Shown here: positions 4,156 through 5,625 of the stretch, one piece after another
Position numbering within the stretch: position 1 is the stretch's first letter
Layout: each line of letters begins with the position of its first letter
NCBI GenBank assembly: GCA_900550765.1
Contig: URTC01000130.1
Coordinates: forward strand, 1 to 5,625
DNA from: an uncultured Clostridia bacterium
Lineage (GTDB): Bacteria > Bacillota > Clostridia > Christensenellales > QALW01
Length of the DNA stretch: 5,625 bases
Reading direction: 5' to 3'
Made by a program: the position numbers and the translations under genes
Notes under the pieces: generated by a model
The model's input: only the letters and a program-made list of their open reading frames with translations
The model's database searches: none
Told to the model about the DNA's origin: nothing

Positions 4156-5625
4156 AGGAAAAAATTTTGGATTCCTGGCAGGTGGCGCTTGTACCGCACA
4201 GCCGGGTCATCAAAGACCCTTTTTACGCCAGAACGGAGCAGGAGATCCGTGCGGGCGGGTATACAATTGTAGATGCCGCCGTGCCGGGCTGCATGGAACT
4301 GGATCTGATGCGTGCGGGGATGCTGAACGATTTATATTACGGCGTGAATATCCTGCAGGCACAGCGGTTGGAAAGCACACATTTGTGGTATTTTTCCCGT
4401 TTTTGGTTGGAGGAGCATGAACAAGATGCCTTTCTGTGTTTTGAGGGGATCGATACTGCGGCGGAAATTTTCATAGACGGTATTCTTTTGGGCAAAACTG
4501 AAAATATGCTGATTTCTTATGAATTCTCTCTGGATGGTATAATGCCGGGAGAGCATGAACTGGTGGTACATATCATTCCTGCGGGGGTTTATTCCCGTAC
4601 GTTAACGATACCGCCGCATTGCCGCAGCCAGCGATATCATTTGGATTCAGTTGCCGTGCGCAAGGCACCGTATATGTACGGGTGGGATATTATGCCGCGT
4701 ACGGTATCTGCCGGACTTTGGCGGCCCGTGAAGCTTGTATATAAGCCGAAAAGCCGCATAAAAGAGGTCTTTTTATGGACGGTTAATATTGAGGAGGAAA
4801 GTGCGGATCTGAAATGCTTTCTGCGTGTGCAGACAGAGGAGGATTTTTTGCAGGATTTTACCGTTGCTGTGGAAGGAAAATGCGGGGAAGCGTCCTTTTT
4901 TGCGCAAAGAAAACTTTTCGGCAGTGCTGAGATTTTGGATCTCAGGGCTGAACGCGTCCGGCTTTGGTGGCCGAAGAATTATGGGGAGCCAAATCTTTAT
5001 GAGGTTAAAGTTACTCTGTTTTTCCGCGGAAAAGAGTGCGATACGCGGACGTTCGCTTTCGGCGTTCGCACGGTAGCGCTGGATCGGACATCTTTGGCTG
5101 GAAAAGACGGCCGTTTTGGATTCCTTATTAATGGTAAAAAAATCTTTGTTTTGGGCACTAACTGGGTGCCGGTAGACGCCTTTCCTGCACGGCATGAGGA
5201 ATACACGCCCCGCGGCCTTGCTTTGGCACTGGATTTGGGTTGTAATATGATCCGCTGCTGGGGTGGGAATGTTTATCCCCATGAGGAGTTTTTTGATTTT
5301 TGTGATGCACACGGGATTCTTGTGTGGCAGGATTTTGCGATGGCCTGTGCCTCTTATCCGGAGGATGAGCGTTTTCTGCATCTGCTTGCACAAGAGGCGG
5401 AACAGATCGTGTGCCGCCTGCGGAATCATTCCAGCCTGGTGCTCTGGTCGGGGGATAATGAGTGCGATCAGTTTGCCCTGTGGAATCGAATCGTATGGAA
5501 CGGGCAAACGCTGCACCGTGCGGATCCGAATAAAAATTTATTGACGCGCGGGCTCCTGCCGCATATTGTGGAGATGTTTGACGGCACCCGTCCGTATTTG
5601 CCAAGTTCGCCGTATATGGATGAAA
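4152..5625 (+). CDS. Glycoside hydrolase family 2 protein, beta-mannosidase-like (3' end outside window)
   Basis: The first 491 codons of a protein that would normally be 800-900 residues. It starts in an ATGA overlap with the SIS gene and has GGAGGAG ending eight bases upstream. Residues 1-195 form the sugar-binding jelly-roll domain, ending in RKAPYMYGWDIMPRTVSAGL (170-189), which matches the beta-mannosidase pattern RKAxYxxGWDWGPR. Residues about 200-310 are the Ig-like domain. The TIM barrel begins near 320 with LGTNWVPVDAF (334-344), NMIRCWGGNVY (365-375) and GILVWQDFAMACASYP (388-403), all typical of beta-mannosidases. LWSGDNE (431-437) holds the likely acid/base Glu437; characterised enzymes often read GNNE here. 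The nucleophile lies beyond the window. No signal peptide is visible, so it should act in the cytoplasm on imported oligosaccharides. The family is secure; mannose specificity is likely but not proven. Confidence 0.92.
   Translation, partial: MKEKILDSWQVALVPHSRVIKDPFYARTEQEIRAGGYTIVDAAVPGCMELDLMRAGMLNDLYYGVNILQAQRLESTHLWYFSRFWLEEHEQDAFLCFEGIDTAAEIFIDGILLGKTENMLISYEFSLDGIMPGEHELVVHIIPAGVYSRTLTIPPHCRSQRYHLDSVAVRKAPYMYGWDIMPRTVSAGLWRPVKLVYKPKSRIKEVFLWTVNIEEESADLKCFLRVQTEEDFLQDFTVAVEGKCGEASFFAQRKLFGSAEILDLRAERVRLWWPKNYGEPNLYEVKVTLFFRGKECDTRTFAFGVRTVALDRTSLAGKDGRFGFLINGKKIFVLGTNWVPVDAFPARHEEYTPRGLALALDLGCNMIRCWGGNVYPHEEFFDFCDAHGILVWQDFAMACASYPEDERFLHLLAQEAEQIVCRLRNHSSLVLWSGDNECDQFALWNRIVWNGQTLHRADPNKNLLTRGLLPHIVEMFDGTRPYLPSSPYMDE

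Noticed and set aside
4773..5516. 247-codon minus-strand ORF opposite the GH2 gene
   Set aside because: Antisense to clear GH2 domains, with no family motif or good start site.

Overview
The window reads as DNA from a low- to mid-GC, anaerobic, Firmicutes-type bacterium (Clostridia, probably gut-associated). The evidence is strong GGAGG Shine-Dalgarno sites, short intergenic gaps, a cysteine-rich 'chorion-class' small protein of a kind I associate with Clostridia, and sugar-uptake and glycosidase genes. No rRNA, tRNA, CRISPR or transposase is visible.

Layout. (1) Positions 1-1138, minus strand: a 342-codon ORF that begins as the first 80 or so residues of an MsmK/UgpC-type sugar ABC-transporter ATPase. 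It then switches in frame, at about 899-916, into the C-terminal part of a sucrose/beta-glucoside-type PTS permease (end of EIIC plus a complete EIIA). One base downstream lies the start of another gene, cut by the window edge, that may be a GH32 sucrose-6-phosphate hydrolase. Base composition changes at the same point: AT-rich on the PTS side, GC-richer on the ATPase side. This is either a recombination scar or, more likely, an assembly chimera, so 1-898 may not belong to the same genome as the rest. (2) Positions 1139-1682: the ATPase promoter region, a divergently transcribed 71-residue cysteine-rich protein with two hydrophobic segments, a long unexplained hairpin, and a terminator that works in both directions. 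(3) Positions 1683-2471, minus strand: an AraC-family regulator. (4) Positions 2472-2612: a divergent control region with a good araC promoter and a pair of inverted CCGCAAA/TTTGCGG half-sites. (5) Positions 2613-5625, plus strand: a tightly coupled, overlapping operon of a ROK sugar kinase, a GmhA-like SIS-domain sugar-phosphate isomerase, and a GH2 beta-mannosidase-like glycosidase that runs off the window.

How the genes may work together. The regulator and the ROK-SIS-GH2 operon look like one catabolic module. The glycosidase would release a sugar, probably mannose or a related sugar, from a glycoside; the ROK kinase would phosphorylate it; and the SIS protein would isomerise the phosphate. 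The AraC protein would switch the operon on in response to the substrate. The families are clear from motifs. The substrate and the isomerase step are inference.
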